From NCBI GenBank assembly GCA_000980705.1, contig LBCK01000004.1:208436-225494 (forward strand): 17,059 nt of DNA, read 5' to 3'. Position 1 is the first letter of the stretch. Each line of letters opens with the position of its first letter. Positions 5,349 through 13,528 of the stretch are shown here, in pieces. The stretch comes from Ruminococcus sp. UNK.MGS-30. GTDB taxonomy: Bacteria; Bacillota; Clostridia; Oscillospirales; Ruminococcaceae. The notes under the pieces are model-generated. The model was not told where the DNA came from, ran no database searches, and saw nothing but the letters and a program-made list of their open reading frames with translations. The position numbers were made by a program, and so were the translations under genes.

Positions 5349-7571
5349 TTAGTCAAGAAAATCGAATTTGATGCAAAGTCCCATAATCACATTACACTGT
5401 GTTGTTCTCTTACGTTTGTACCCAGCCTGTTCCAAAGCAGAATAGAAATCTGATGTGCTGCGAACAAACTCACCATTTTCAAGACAGTATTCACGATAGT
5501 GCCGATATAGTTCTCCGGACTTTTCCTGATAGCTTTTATCCACTTCACAACACTCATTGATGAAATTGCCAAGCCAGTCATTGCCTTCCCGATAGGCTCC
5601 AATTGCATCAAGAACACACTGCGGTCTGTTGATCTGATAGTTTGCCGCAATGACCTTTCTTGCACCTTCAATCAGCCATGAAAGTACCGCACCACCTGCG
5701 TTATCTACCAAGTGCTGCGTGTAGTTTTTGATATCCTTAGAACCCTGAATTTTTGCGTGAAACGGGATCACAATCAATCTTCTCCACGTGCCATCATCCG
5801 ATGCACCAACCTTCGGAAGATGATTGGTATACAGCACCAAAGTATGTGAAGGTTCAAAGTGGAATGGTGCTTTGAATTTCTTTTCGGCAAAAATCGGGTC
5901 AGTGGAACAGAGCTGTTTTACCACACTGGTATTCAATCGCATTCCTTCCTGCAATTCTGCCGCAATAATCATCCGTTTTCCCTTGAGTTCCGCCATCTCC
6001 GGCTTCACGTTTCTCTTACAATTGACGGTCAGTGCATCCGCTGAAATGTTTCCGCTGTAACTTCCCAGAACCTTGTAGATGACATTCCAGAACGTTGATT
6101 TTCCGTTTCGTCCGTCACCGTAGGCAATAATCATCGCCTCCAAGTACACCTTGCCCACAATGCAAAGTCCGCAAATCATCTGCACATAGTCAATCAAACT
6201 CTGGTCACCGCAGAAGAACAGCTGCAACGCATCCTCCCACAAATCCTTACCGGCATCACTTGGAACGACCGCCGTCACTTTCGTTAAGAGGTCGGCAGGG
6301 TCTGTAGGCTTCCAGCCATTCAATCCTTCGGGCAGATAGTAAGTTCCACCCGGAGTATTTAAGAGCATTGGATTGCTGTCAAGGGCTTCTGGATTGTGGA
6401 GAACCAGCGGCTTTGCGGCATCCAGTGCATTGGTCATACTGCGAACATGGCGGTATTTCATCACGAATGCCTTGAAAGTGGCATAGTACTGATACTCCTT
6501 GTATGCGGCGTTCTGTTCCTCGTCCAGACTATCCCGAAACTTTTTGCCGCCGTTGATTGCTGCATCTCTTGCAACACCAAGGCTTTCCAGTTTCAGAAGT
6601 GACGCTTCCACCTGCTTTTCCGCCTCTGCCAGCTGTACGTCTGTATGTTCAATCATGGCAAGGGTGACGGCGTGTTCTGACTCCTCCCAGTAGGTTCCGT
6701 TGTAGCGAAGATAATCGGTCGCAATAGTAAACGCCACCTCATCTGAAAAGCCTTCTACAAATGTGCGAGCCTCTCCAACGTCCGAAAAATCATCGGGAAT
6801 CAGGGACTGTTTGCCATATGCTTCAGGGGAAATATATCCTTCCTGCGAGGTTACTTTTTTGCCGAATTTGCAGGCACTGTGCCAGATGGTTTCCAGTTCT
6901 TCATCCGGTAGCGGCGGTTCGCATTCTGCTGCTTTTTCCAGGAACTTCTGATAACTTTCCTCAGTCACACCAAAACGCTTTACAAGCTTTCCAGCCATGC
7001 GTGACATTGTGCTGTTACGCTGTCCCTGCGGAATGTTACGATTTGACTTCATCAGTGTAAGCCAGTCCTCAATGGAAAGACTGCCTTCGTGCCATACAAC
7101 ATCACTCGGACAGCCAAAAAGAAAACGTGAGGCATCCAGTGCATTCCCATCAAAAAACGGCAGTTCCTTATGGATTTTCTGCTTTATCGCCTTATGGGAA
7201 TTTGTATCGTTGCAGGGTGCTGTCGGGAAAAACACATGAAAACGTGGTCTTGCGGATTTATTCCCTTTCGTCAGCATATGATGACGGCTGTAGGTCACTG
7301 CAAATGCAACATCTCCTAAGCTGTTCATCAGCATTTCAGGCGTGATCCAGTCTTTCGGGTCGTCTGAATGGTCGTTGTCACAATCCATGGGTACTACATC
7401 AGACAGCAGGAAATTGGCATCACTGCGTGCAAAATTCTCATACTGAGCACAGACATGATCATAGACAACAGCTTTTTTCAAATCCGCTTCTGAAGTAATG
7501 ACCTTTTGGTTGGGATAAAGGATATTCTTTTCATTGCCGGTACAGTTTGCTGTATAGAGCGTAAATTTCAT
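5349..7571 (-). CDS. phage primase-helicase (AEP-like domain plus D5/SF3 helicase)
   Basis: This 740-aa replication protein has three parts. Residues about 1-180 resemble an archaeo-eukaryotic primase domain, with an acidic DCDND motif (63-67) and RPRFHVFFPT (108-117). Residues about 185-240 look like the helical primase C-terminal domain. Residues about 430-650 form a D5/P4-type superfamily 3 helicase with Walker A GDGRNGKST (485-493), an acidic MIIAAEL strand (534-540) and sensor LYTNHLPKV (580-588). A winged-helix-like tail ends the protein. It would synthesise primers and unwind DNA for phage replication, loading near the adjacent repeat array. The ATG at 7571 is chosen because it forms an ATGA overlap with the DUF4406 stop and follows GGAGGAAA. 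A longer frame to 7691 would overlap that gene heavily. Family assignment is confident; the primase activity is inferred. Confidence 0.9.
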   Translation of the reverse strand: MKFTLYTANCTGNEKNILYPNQKVITSEADLKKAVVYDHVCAQYENFARSDANFLLSDVVPMDCDNDHSDDPKDWITPEMLMNSLGDVAFAVTYSRHHMLTKGNKSARPRFHVFFPTAPCNDTNSHKAIKQKIHKELPFFDGNALDASRFLFGCPSDVVWHEGSLSIEDWLTLMKSNRNIPQGQRNSTMSRMAGKLVKRFGVTEESYQKFLEKAAECEPPLPDEELETIWHSACKFGKKVTSQEGYISPEAYGKQSLIPDDFSDVGEARTFVEGFSDEVAFTIATDYLRYNGTYWEESEHAVTLAMIEHTDVQLAEAEKQVEASLLKLESLGVARDAAINGGKKFRDSLDEEQNAAYKEYQYYATFKAFVMKYRHVRSMTNALDAAKPLVLHNPEALDSNPMLLNTPGGTYYLPEGLNGWKPTDPADLLTKVTAVVPSDAGKDLWEDALQLFFCGDQSLIDYVQMICGLCIVGKVYLEAMIIAYGDGRNGKSTFWNVIYKVLGSYSGNISADALTVNCKRNVKPEMAELKGKRMIIAAELQEGMRLNTSVVKQLCSTDPIFAEKKFKAPFHFEPSHTLVLYTNHLPKVGASDDGTWRRLIVIPFHAKIQGSKDIKNYTQHLVDNAGGAVLSWLIEGARKVIAANYQINRPQCVLDAIGAYREGNDWLGNFINECCEVDKSYQEKSGELYRHYREYCLENGEFVRSTSDFYSALEQAGYKRKRTTQCNVIMGLCIKFDFLD

Positions 7572-7996
7572 TCTATTTCCTCCAGTTCTTCTGTAAAATA
7601 CCGAATGGTCATATGCCGCCGCTTCGCCCATTTGATTTCCTGCTGCATCCCCTCCGACCGCACAGAACCAAACACCCACAGCTGGGCACATTTTGACAGC
7701 AGTACCAAATTCATGAACATCGCTGTCTGACGATCTTCGCCCAGACTGTCATCCATGAATTGCGGAAACAGCAAGTGGGGAGCGATAGGGACATAGTGGG
7801 TATCTACCGCAAAGCGGCTGTATCGTCTGGCATTTTCGATATTGTCATTGATGCAGCCGTAGGAATAGGGAGAACAAATGTATACCAGCGGTCGATAAGC
7901 GGCAGCTTTTTTCGCCCTGCGTTCCTCTCGTTCAATACGGCTCAGTGCCTCATAAGCAGTGAGGTCGATGTATCCCTCAGCGTTATACAGATTCAT
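7568..7996 (-). CDS. DUF4406, nucleoside 2-deoxyribosyltransferase-like
   Basis: The 142-aa protein has an N-terminal charged helix (residues 1-35). A Rossmann-like domain then opens with YICSPYS (39-45), followed by NIENARRYSRFA (52-63), PHLLFPQF (73-80), WVFG (107-110) and SEGMQQEI (114-121). This is the pattern of DUF4406 in the nucleoside 2-deoxyribosyltransferase-like superfamily, with Glu120 in the position of the catalytic acid. Members exchange or cleave bases on deoxynucleosides, or bind nucleotides. In a phage operon this would fit nucleotide-pool adjustment or base modification, but the substrate is unknown. The ATG at 7996 has AAGGAG upstream. It overlaps the zinc-ribbon gene by 14 bases and the primase-helicase by 4, so it belongs to the replication operon. 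Confidence 0.85.
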   Translation of the reverse strand: MNLYNAEGYIDLTAYEALSRIEREERRAKKAAAYRPLVYICSPYSYGCINDNIENARRYSRFAVDTHYVPIAPHLLFPQFMDDSLGEDRQTAMFMNLVLLSKCAQLWVFGSVRSEGMQQEIKWAKRRHMTIRYFTEELEEIE

Positions 7997-8201
7997 GCAA
8001 TACTCCTTTCAGCCGTTTCTGTGTGCAGGCATCGCAGTAAACAGCACTGCTGAAAATGTCAAAGTTTTCTGCTGTCCAGAAGATACTCAGATCCACTGGT
8101 ACTTCTGCACCGCACTGCGGGCAGCGGCAGTATACGTTTTCGTTGTTGATCTCCACGGAGATACTGGTGGTGTCATTCAGATTTTCTTTGATGTAAAACA
8201 T
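7983..8201 (-). CDS. small zinc-ribbon protein, 72 aa
   Basis: The product begins MFYIKENLND and carries Cys25, Cys27 and Cys30 (CRCPQCG) and a second knuckle, Cys56/Cys59 (YCDAC). Two such pairs form a typical zinc ribbon, suggesting a nucleic-acid- or protein-binding peptide. The ATG at 8201 has a perfect AGGAGG just before it, placed directly after the polymerase stop codon. The frame extends to an upstream start at 8309, but that part overlaps the polymerase gene and has no ribosome binding site. The stop lies inside the DUF4406 gene start. The function is unknown; it could be an adaptor for the polymerase or the primase-helicase. Confidence 0.82.
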   Translation of the reverse strand: MFYIKENLNDTTSISVEINNENVYCRCPQCGAEVPVDLSIFWTAENFDIFSSAVYCDACTQKRLKGVLHESV

Positions 8202-8211
8202 GGAATCCTCC

Positions 8212-10182
8212 TTAGTCTTTCTTGTAAAAGCTGCATTCATATCCGTCCGCTCGAAGCAGCAGTCCCTTTGCCCAGTCTGGTGTTCTCGCCATCTGTTGAC
8301 AGATCTCATCCAGCTTTGTACCTTTCGGGCATTCGATGATCATTTCATCGTGAATATGACCGACAATAAAGTGTTGTGATAGTGTCTGCATGGAATAGAA
8401 GAGCAGATCTCGTGCAGTTGCCTGAACAATGTTTTCGACCAGCTTGCCGGAGTAAGTTTCCAAGCGTTCCCACTTTCTGCCCGTGCCAATGCCCTCATAG
8501 GTGATAGAATCACCGCCAAAGCGATTTTCACCGATGCGTGGCTTGACATATGCCAACCGTCTGCCGGACAGCAGCTTGATAAACAGAAAACCAGATTCAT
8601 AAGAGAAGTGAATGCCGTGGGTCTCTGTTTCGGTTTTATCCCGCACAGCTTTGATGGCAGCATTTTCTACATCCCACCACAATTGCACAATGTGTGGAGA
8701 AGCAGTTCGCCAGTCCGTCACAATTTGCTTCAGTTCCGCATCAGACATTCCCGATCCACCCATGGCTTTCATTGCTCCGACCGAGCCGCCGTAGCCACAC
8801 GCCAATTCTGCGACCTTGCCTTTCTGCCGAAGATGCCCGTTGATGCCATGCTTGACTACTGGCACGCCGAAAATCTTAGAAGCCGAAGCACAGTAGATGT
8901 CTTTTCCGTCTGCGAACGCCTGCATTCGCCACGTTTCTCCGGCAAGCCATGCAATGACACGTGCCTCAATGGCAGAGAAATCGGCAACAAGGAACTGATA
9001 ACCGGGTTTTGGAATAAAAGCAGTACGAATCAGCTGTGAGAGCGTGTCTGGAACGTCTTCATACAGCAGTTCTAGTGCTTCTAAATCACCAGACTTCACA
9101 AGCTCCCGTGCATCTTCCAAATCGGGAAGGTGATTCTGCGGCAGGTTTTGCAGCTGAATGATACGACCAGCCTCTCGACCAGTTCGATTTGCACCGTAGA
9201 ACTGAAACATGCCTCTTGCACGACCATCCAAGCAGACGGCATTTTGCATGGCCTGATACTTTTTGACCGAGGATTTTGATACTTGTTGTCGAAGTAACAA
9301 CACGGCTTGCAAGTCCGGCGGAGCGGTTTTCAACTGTTCCTGTACTTCTTTTTTGCCCAATGATTCTAACTCCAATCCGTGTTCCGCCAGCCATTGTTTC
9401 ATTTGCTGAACAGAGTTCGGATTGTCCAAGTTGGTCAGATCTTTCAGTTGATGCAATAGCTTGTCCTTTGTCAATGTGTCCATACGAATTGCCTGTTGCA
9501 CCAACTGCAAATCCAGTTGTATTCCTCGATCGTTGACGGACTGGTCAAGGGCATACTCCTGCCAGACAAATTCCGGCACAGGGAACCGAGCAATTTTTTG
9601 TTCAATCGCTTGTTCCGTTTCCACATCCCGTTGGTTGTATGCCCGAAAGACGTTCCATTTCTCCGGAGAATCGGCAGGCGTATGAAATTGTGGAACGCCG
9701 TTCACCGTGTCATATGGTACGCAGAAATAGCGAATCAGGGCTTTCCCCTCGGACATTTTTTGTTGCTGTAACTGTAGCACTGCCCCCACGCCGGCAAGGC
9801 TCAGCGGCAAGCCCAGATAGGCAGCCGCCACCATCGTACACCGCCATGCCTTCGGGCTGAGGTAGTTGCCGCAGGCATCCTCCGGCAATCCATAGGAAAT
9901 GAAGCATTCCGGATAGTTTCGCCGCAGCCAGACCGACAGGCAGACCCGTTCAAAGCTGGCGTTGAAAGCGTGTTTCTGGATGCGGTCATCCGTCAGAGCG
10001 TTGAGGATTTCTTCCGGCAGCTGTTCGCCACAGGCGAGGTCAACCACTTGCACCGGGGCATCGTCCACGGAATACGCAAAAAGCAGAATATCAAAATATG
10101 GGGAATCTGCATAACGATACACACCTGATTTGGCAATGTCGATGTCGCTTTTGGTTTCTAAATCAATCATCAATTTTTTCAT
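8212..10182 (-). CDS. phage family A DNA polymerase (PolA-like) with 3'-5' exonuclease
   Basis: This 656-aa polymerase starts with a DnaQ-like proofreading domain: Exo I IDLET (residues 6-10; Asp7, Glu9), Exo II around HAFNASFE (71-78) and Exo III YNQRDVE (182-188). The polymerase domain follows. Motif A is VADFSAIEARV (399-409, catalytic Asp401), motif B is RQKGKVAELACGYG (452-465) and motif C is the metal-binding HDE (611-613). There is no 5'-3' exonuclease domain, as expected for phage enzymes of this group. It copies the phage genome with the primase-helicase and DUF2815 protein in the same operon. The ATG at 10182 is preceded only by a weak GGGTGGGTAA, so initiation may be modest; an ATG at residue 5 is an alternative. 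All catalytic residues are present. Confidence 0.95.
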   Translation of the reverse strand: MKKLMIDLETKSDIDIAKSGVYRYADSPYFDILLFAYSVDDAPVQVVDLACGEQLPEEILNALTDDRIQKHAFNASFERVCLSVWLRRNYPECFISYGLPEDACGNYLSPKAWRCTMVAAAYLGLPLSLAGVGAVLQLQQQKMSEGKALIRYFCVPYDTVNGVPQFHTPADSPEKWNVFRAYNQRDVETEQAIEQKIARFPVPEFVWQEYALDQSVNDRGIQLDLQLVQQAIRMDTLTKDKLLHQLKDLTNLDNPNSVQQMKQWLAEHGLELESLGKKEVQEQLKTAPPDLQAVLLLRQQVSKSSVKKYQAMQNAVCLDGRARGMFQFYGANRTGREAGRIIQLQNLPQNHLPDLEDARELVKSGDLEALELLYEDVPDTLSQLIRTAFIPKPGYQFLVADFSAIEARVIAWLAGETWRMQAFADGKDIYCASASKIFGVPVVKHGINGHLRQKGKVAELACGYGGSVGAMKAMGGSGMSDAELKQIVTDWRTASPHIVQLWWDVENAAIKAVRDKTETETHGIHFSYESGFLFIKLLSGRRLAYVKPRIGENRFGGDSITYEGIGTGRKWERLETYSGKLVENIVQATARDLLFYSMQTLSQHFIVGHIHDEMIIECPKGTKLDEICQQMARTPDWAKGLLLRADGYECSFYKKD

Positions 10183-10211
10183 ATCTCAATTACCCACCCA
10201 AGCATAACGCC

Positions 10212-10229
10212 TAGCTGTCCGCCCAGCTA
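10212..10229. other. short hairpin between the DUF2815 and polymerase genes
   Basis: A perfect 6-bp stem (TAGCTG at 10212-10217 with CAGCTA at 10224-10229) with a 6-base loop sits in the 49-bp gap. No run of T follows on the minus strand, so it is not a terminator. It might be an mRNA stability or processing element. Chance is possible for so short a stem. Confidence 0.3.
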
Positions 10230-10231
10230 TC

Positions 10232-10795
10232 TTAGTTCAGAAAATCCTCGTCTTCTACAGTTGCAAAGTCGTCCTCTGCACGGCTGTGACCGCCCAGCGG
10301 CTCGCCATCCCGAATCTTCTGGACGTTCTGCAAGCCACAGGCAATGCCACGAGATGTTTTGGTGTTGAACGCATAGAAGGTGATGCTGGCTCTGCCATAG
10401 ACACCGCTGTAAATCTCGCTGTGGTCTAAAATCTGCTGGCAGGCAGCGTCCACGATGCCCGGAGCAGTGATGGAATTGGCGTTGACGAAATAGCTGTTGG
10501 CATACGCTTCATCGTCCGGTCGCTCCAAATCGCCGTCCCGAAGCGGTGTCTTGAGGGAAGTCAGCGGTGGAACGGACTTGCTGTTGCCTTTCAGCTTGCC
10601 TTGACCTTCCTCGTAGGCTGCCTGAATGGCGGCACGAATCTTCTCGATGGTTTTCGTGTCCGACTTCGGAATGATGAGGGAAACGCTGTACTTCGGCTTA
10701 CTGTTCTCGTCCATCGCCTTTGCTTCCCAGAGGTTGGCGTAGCTAAATCTGCATACACCGGTTACTACTTTTGCAGGATTGATATACTTTGCCAT
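10232..10795 (-). CDS. DUF2815 family ssDNA-binding-like protein
   Basis: The 187-aa protein matches DUF2815, an OB-fold group related to phage single-stranded DNA-binding proteins. Recognisable parts are the start MAKYINPAKVVTGVCRFSYANLWE, YSVSLIIPKSD (residues about 36-46), the beta-rich YGRASITFYAF (about 139-149) and an acidic tail (about 170-187) that ends in DEDFLN. Acidic tips are typical of SSBs, where they recruit partner enzymes. It would coat single strands during phage replication. The ATG at 10795 has AAAGGAG upstream. The gene stands between the DUF2800 nuclease and the polymerase, the usual order in Firmicutes phages. Biochemical function is inferred from relatives. Confidence 0.86.
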   Translation of the reverse strand: MAKYINPAKVVTGVCRFSYANLWEAKAMDENSKPKYSVSLIIPKSDTKTIEKIRAAIQAAYEEGQGKLKGNSKSVPPLTSLKTPLRDGDLERPDDEAYANSYFVNANSITAPGIVDAACQQILDHSEIYSGVYGRASITFYAFNTKTSRGIACGLQNVQKIRDGEPLGGHSRAEDDFATVEDEDFLN

Positions 10796-10808
10796 AATAA
10801 AAACTCCT

Positions 10809-11909
10809 TTATTCTTTGAAATCTACCTGTGCAGTATTCCACGCAGGTCGTTTGTCTGATAGCGGAACAAGTGTTGGCTTTCCCTGTGGTTTCACAAGCA
10901 AATCTCCCAACAATTCTTCAAATTTTTTCTTGCCCAGCATTCTGGTCATTGCGGTAATGCCCAGTACCTTATGTTCGTATGGGTCGAATCCAGCAGCTTG
11001 TACCGCCTCCGCTGCTGCAGTTTCACTGCAATATGCTCGTCTGGCTCTGCCTTCAACCAGCTTCCAAGTTTTCCCCTGTAAGGACTGCTGCAAGGCGTAT
11101 TCCTTGATATCAGAAGCCCATGCAACCAGCTGGTCAGCAGTTTCCAGAATTGCTTCAATTTCGGTATCGGTCAGCTTGTCTGGCATCGCAAAATCATACT
11201 TCGCCAATTGCAGATTGTACTCCGCCTGTTTCCGGCAAGTTGCTTTCACTTTGCAGAACCGACAATGTTCACCTGCACAGAAGTCACCATCGCCTTTGGC
11301 GGCAAGTGCGGCTTTGGGTTTCAGTTCGGTTTCTGCCCAGTGCAGCAGCTCCGACAGTGGCAGGGTGCATTCGCTGAGGTTCTGGATTCTCGGCTGAAAA
11401 ATCACCATCCGGATTTCTGCAATGTCATAGAGGGCATCGAACAGTTCCAACGCTCCCAGAGCATACAGCATCATCTGTGAGTTGTGTTCGGCGGATACCG
11501 CCACGCCCTTGCCATACTTGAAGTCGATGACAGTTAGAACCGAGTCTGCAACAATCACGCAATCTCCCGTTCCGAAGCCGTCCGGAACGTATCGGCTGAA
11601 ATCCAAACGCTGTTCCACTAAGACCATGGGTTCTTGCAGGGTTGCCAGTAGTTCGGCGATATACTGGGCATAGCTGTCCGTGCAGTCTTCCATTTCGGTG
11701 TCATAGAAGTCTAAGTTCTCCGTTGGATTGGGAGTCAGATTTCCGAGCAGTCTTTGCACCTTATATTCTGCCAACTCGTGAGCACACGTGCCTTCCCGGG
11801 CGTAGTCCGTCACGGTATCCGGCAAGGCAGCACAGAGCTGTGCGGAGGGCGGACACGCCAGCCATCGGGCACTGGAAGAAGCAGAGAGCATGGCATGTTT
11901 ATTCGGCAT
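10809..11909 (-). CDS. DUF2800: RecB/Cas4-like PD-(D/E)XK nuclease
   Basis: The 366-aa protein has the nuclease core EGTCAHELAEY (residues about 39-49, metal-binding His44), FGTGDCVIVA (with Asp116) and VIDFKYGKGVAV (Asp129, Lys131). It then has a cysteine cluster (Cys211, 216, 219 and 225) and an early Cys19 in WLACPPS. This spacing resembles the iron-sulfur-supported RecB/AddB/Cas4 nuclease fold. In phages DUF2800 proteins accompany DUF2815 and PolA, and probably process ends for recombination-dependent replication. The ATG at 11909 is chosen for its AGGAGG and its 11-base overlap with the preceding gene. An open extension to 11984 would cover that gene and is rejected. No CRISPR array or Cas1/Cas2 is present, so it is not an adaptation protein. 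Confidence 0.88.
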   Translation of the reverse strand: MPNKHAMLSASSSARWLACPPSAQLCAALPDTVTDYAREGTCAHELAEYKVQRLLGNLTPNPTENLDFYDTEMEDCTDSYAQYIAELLATLQEPMVLVEQRLDFSRYVPDGFGTGDCVIVADSVLTVIDFKYGKGVAVSAEHNSQMMLYALGALELFDALYDIAEIRMVIFQPRIQNLSECTLPLSELLHWAETELKPKAALAAKGDGDFCAGEHCRFCKVKATCRKQAEYNLQLAKYDFAMPDKLTDTEIEAILETADQLVAWASDIKEYALQQSLQGKTWKLVEGRARRAYCSETAAAEAVQAAGFDPYEHKVLGITAMTRMLGKKKFEELLGDLLVKPQGKPTLVPLSDKRPAWNTAQVDFKE

Positions 11910-12222
11910 GGGCTGCCTCCTGTGCATCTGCAAATAGTGCAGCGTATCGTTCTGGCGGAACTTCAGACAATCGGCTGCCGCCATACTTTTGCAGCAGTTT
12001 CAGCACCGTTTCCTTTTGTCCGCTGCGGGACAGATTTGCCAGAACGCTGCGGACTTCTTCCAGTGTGACCGGCTTTTCTACTGCTTTTTTGACCGTTTCT
12101 TCCTTTTGCGGACAGATCTGTGTAAACGTCTCCACTTCCGCTTTGGAAGCACTTTCTGCCCACTCTGATGCGACCTTTACGAAATCGCCGAGTGCTGCAA
12201 GGACATCTATGAGGGTTTTCAT
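11899..12222 (-). CDS. conserved small phage protein, unknown function
   Basis: This 107-aa protein has an N-terminal helix, MKTLIDVLAALGDFVK, a variable acidic middle and a conserved C-terminal block: VTLEEVRSVLANLSRSG (residues about 52-68), ETVLKLLQKYGG (71-82) and LSEVPPERYAALFADA (85-100). Such proteins precede DUF2800 in many Clostridia phages. I recall them being called 'rRNA biogenesis protein rrp5', which looks like a propagated label with no support here. The C-terminal block looks like a small helical DNA-binding or dimerisation module. The ATG at 12222 has AAGGAG, which itself contains part of the stop of the preceding regulator gene, so the two are coupled. It is likely a replication or recombination accessory. 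Confidence 0.82.
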   Translation of the reverse strand: MKTLIDVLAALGDFVKVASEWAESASKAEVETFTQICPQKEETVKKAVEKPVTLEEVRSVLANLSRSGQKETVLKLLQKYGGSRLSEVPPERYAALFADAQEAAHAE

Positions 12223-12228
12223 TTGGTT

Positions 12229-12573
12229 TCACTCCTTTGCATATTTTTGACGATAGGTCTGAGAACTAAATTCCGCTAATATTTGGCGAATCACTTCTGC
12301 TTGCCGAATATCTGCAAACAATAGCAATTGCTCCAAAGCAACAGATTGTTCTTCTGTAAGCATATTTTTATATGGATGATACCAATCTGCTACTCTAACA
12401 CCGCCGCCATTCCCGGAACACGTCTCCAGAGGATAGTCCAATGCAAGTGCATGAATGTCGTTGCGAACAGTATTACAACATACACATAATTCCTGTGCAA
12501 GAAGTGGAACTGTTGTTTGTCTGCGAGCAACTAAAATCTTCATGATTTCGGCACGCCGTTCATTCACACTCAC
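12229..12573 (-). CDS. HTH transcriptional regulator, DeoR/HTH_11-like
   Basis: The 114-aa protein carries an N-terminal winged helix-turn-helix: RRAEIMKILVARRQTT (residues about 6-21), VPLLAQELCVCCNTVRNDI (22-40) and a wing including GNGGGVRVADWY (about 54-65). A helical C-terminal part (75-105) may dimerise. No ligand-binding domain is present, so it is probably a phage- or element-type repressor or activator. The GTG at 12573 is preferred: AAAGGGGGTG stands just before it. An ATG at 12654 would add residues encoded by the palindrome itself and has no good ribosome binding site. It is the first gene of the replication operon. The 11-7-11 palindrome 42 bases upstream is the obvious candidate for self-regulation. 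Confidence 0.85.
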   Translation of the reverse strand: MSVNERRAEIMKILVARRQTTVPLLAQELCVCCNTVRNDIHALALDYPLETCSGNGGGVRVADWYHPYKNMLTEEQSVALEQLLLFADIRQAEVIRQILAEFSSQTYRQKYAKE

Positions 12574-12614
12574 ATGGACACCCCCTTTCCTAATCGTCGA
12601 ACTTACTCTATCAT

Positions 12615-12643
12615 TCAAACTACCAGCCTTTTTGGTAGTTTGA
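12615..12643. promoter_or_regulatory. perfect 11-7-11 palindrome, candidate operator
   Basis: TCAAACTACCA (12615-12625) and TGGTAGTTTGA (12633-12643) are exact inverted copies around a 7-base spacer. No T-run follows on either strand, so a terminator is unlikely. It lies upstream of the HTH regulator, after the terminator of the previous operon. A similar half (TTAAACTACTA, 9 of 11 bases) lies upstream of the sigma-like gene at 14216-14226. No convincing -35 box was found. Confidence 0.6.
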
Positions 12644-12679
12644 AAAGAGTTCACAAAACATTTTCAATTTGTACAGGCA

Positions 12680-12724
12680 TAAAAACACCGACAAGGTACA
12701 GAAAAAAATTCTGCACCTCATCGG
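12680..12724 (-). terminator. strong Rho-independent terminator after the DUF3825 gene
   Basis: Two 16-base arms (12709-12724 and 12688-12703) pair, with a 2x2 mismatch and one G-U pair, around a 5-base loop. On the minus strand a GTTTTTATG run follows. It begins 6 bases after the DUF3825 stop codon and separates the regulatory trio from the replication operon. Confidence 0.8.
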
Positions 12725-12730
12725 ATGTTC

Positions 12731-13528
12731 TCACTTTTTTACCAAACTGGTCAGCCATGGAGCAATGGGTCTTGCAATCATTCTCGCATTCAGATATGCC
12801 ATTTCCAGTGTCAGACAAGTGCTGCCCAGATAATATCCGTTTCGTTCTGCCAAGGTCATGGCAAGATTCGGTTTTTCCATATCTGTTAAACAGATCGGCA
12901 GCAGAAACTGCAATTGATTTTGATATCCCTGCGGTACTACCAGCCCCGGCTCAATTACTGCTTTTCGTCTGCCCAGTTCCACTGCCGTTTCCAGCAGCAA
13001 TGGCAGATTCTTAAACCGAAGCAGCTTCTTTGGCAGCCGTTCCCGATTTTCCGGATCGCTGAGAATGTGTTCTGCATTTACCCGAATTGGCCATTCCGGA
13101 TTGAAGTTTACACCATTTTGCATCATCGGGAAATATGGCTTTTTGGGCAGCGGCTCTACATACCGCAGCTTGGAAGAAACAGCATCACAAAAGCCGGTGA
13201 AATACCATTTCAATGTGGTGTCTTTCTTTTTATTTCGTTCAAAGCAGGCGTAGATTGCCTGATATTGTCTTGTGTACAGTCCTGTATGAAAGCAGGCACA
13301 GTTGTTTTCCACATGGAAATACGCCGTTTCTCCGGTGTTGTAATCGATGCTCAACTTCCGGAACATCATATGGAGATACCGTTCCAAAATCGGCGTATCT
13401 GTATTTTTACATTCGGTCTGCGGCTTTCGAAATCGCCATGCTTCCGGCAACGCCATTTCTGCCAATTGTTCTAACTGCCCGTACCAATCCGGCACATAGG
13501 CAAATTCAAATAAATCTGTTTCTATCAT
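12731..13528 (-). CDS. DUF3825 domain protein
   Basis: The 265-aa protein matches the DUF3825 pattern along its whole length: LFEFAYVPDW near the start, YLHMMFRKL (residues about 51-59), CFHTGLYT (about 78-85), IRVNAEHIL (about 147-155), VPQGYQNQLQFLLPICLTD (about 198-216), and the ending STCLTLEMAYLNARMIARP. I recall DUF3825 as a domain of suspected RNA- or nucleotide-related function, found alone or with RNA-binding modules; no activity is established to my knowledge. The ATG at 13528 is chosen for GGAGAGG upstream and an ATGA overlap with the HTH gene. It is the last gene of a three-gene unit with a sigma-like and an HTH protein, and a strong terminator follows. That context suggests regulated cargo rather than a structural phage protein. 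Confidence 0.78.
   Translation of the reverse strand: MIETDLFEFAYVPDWYGQLEQLAEMALPEAWRFRKPQTECKNTDTPILERYLHMMFRKLSIDYNTGETAYFHVENNCACFHTGLYTRQYQAIYACFERNKKKDTTLKWYFTGFCDAVSSKLRYVEPLPKKPYFPMMQNGVNFNPEWPIRVNAEHILSDPENRERLPKKLLRFKNLPLLLETAVELGRRKAVIEPGLVVPQGYQNQLQFLLPICLTDMEKPNLAMTLAERNGYYLGSTCLTLEMAYLNARMIARPIAPWLTSLVKK

Noticed and set aside
7572..7691. 40-codon N-terminal extension of the primase-helicase
   Set aside because: It overlaps the DUF4406 gene, has no ribosome binding site and precedes a well-placed ATG with GGAGGAAA.
10809..11909. Cas4 of a CRISPR adaptation module
   Set aside because: The fold is Cas4/RecB-like, but the length, DUF2800 pattern and phage neighbours fit a replication nuclease.
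10816..12250. Long open frames on the plus strand (193 and 202 codons)
   Set aside because: They lie opposite the DUF2800, small conserved and HTH genes, which have clear family motifs and ribosome binding sites; the plus-strand products are Ser/Ala/Cys-rich shadows.
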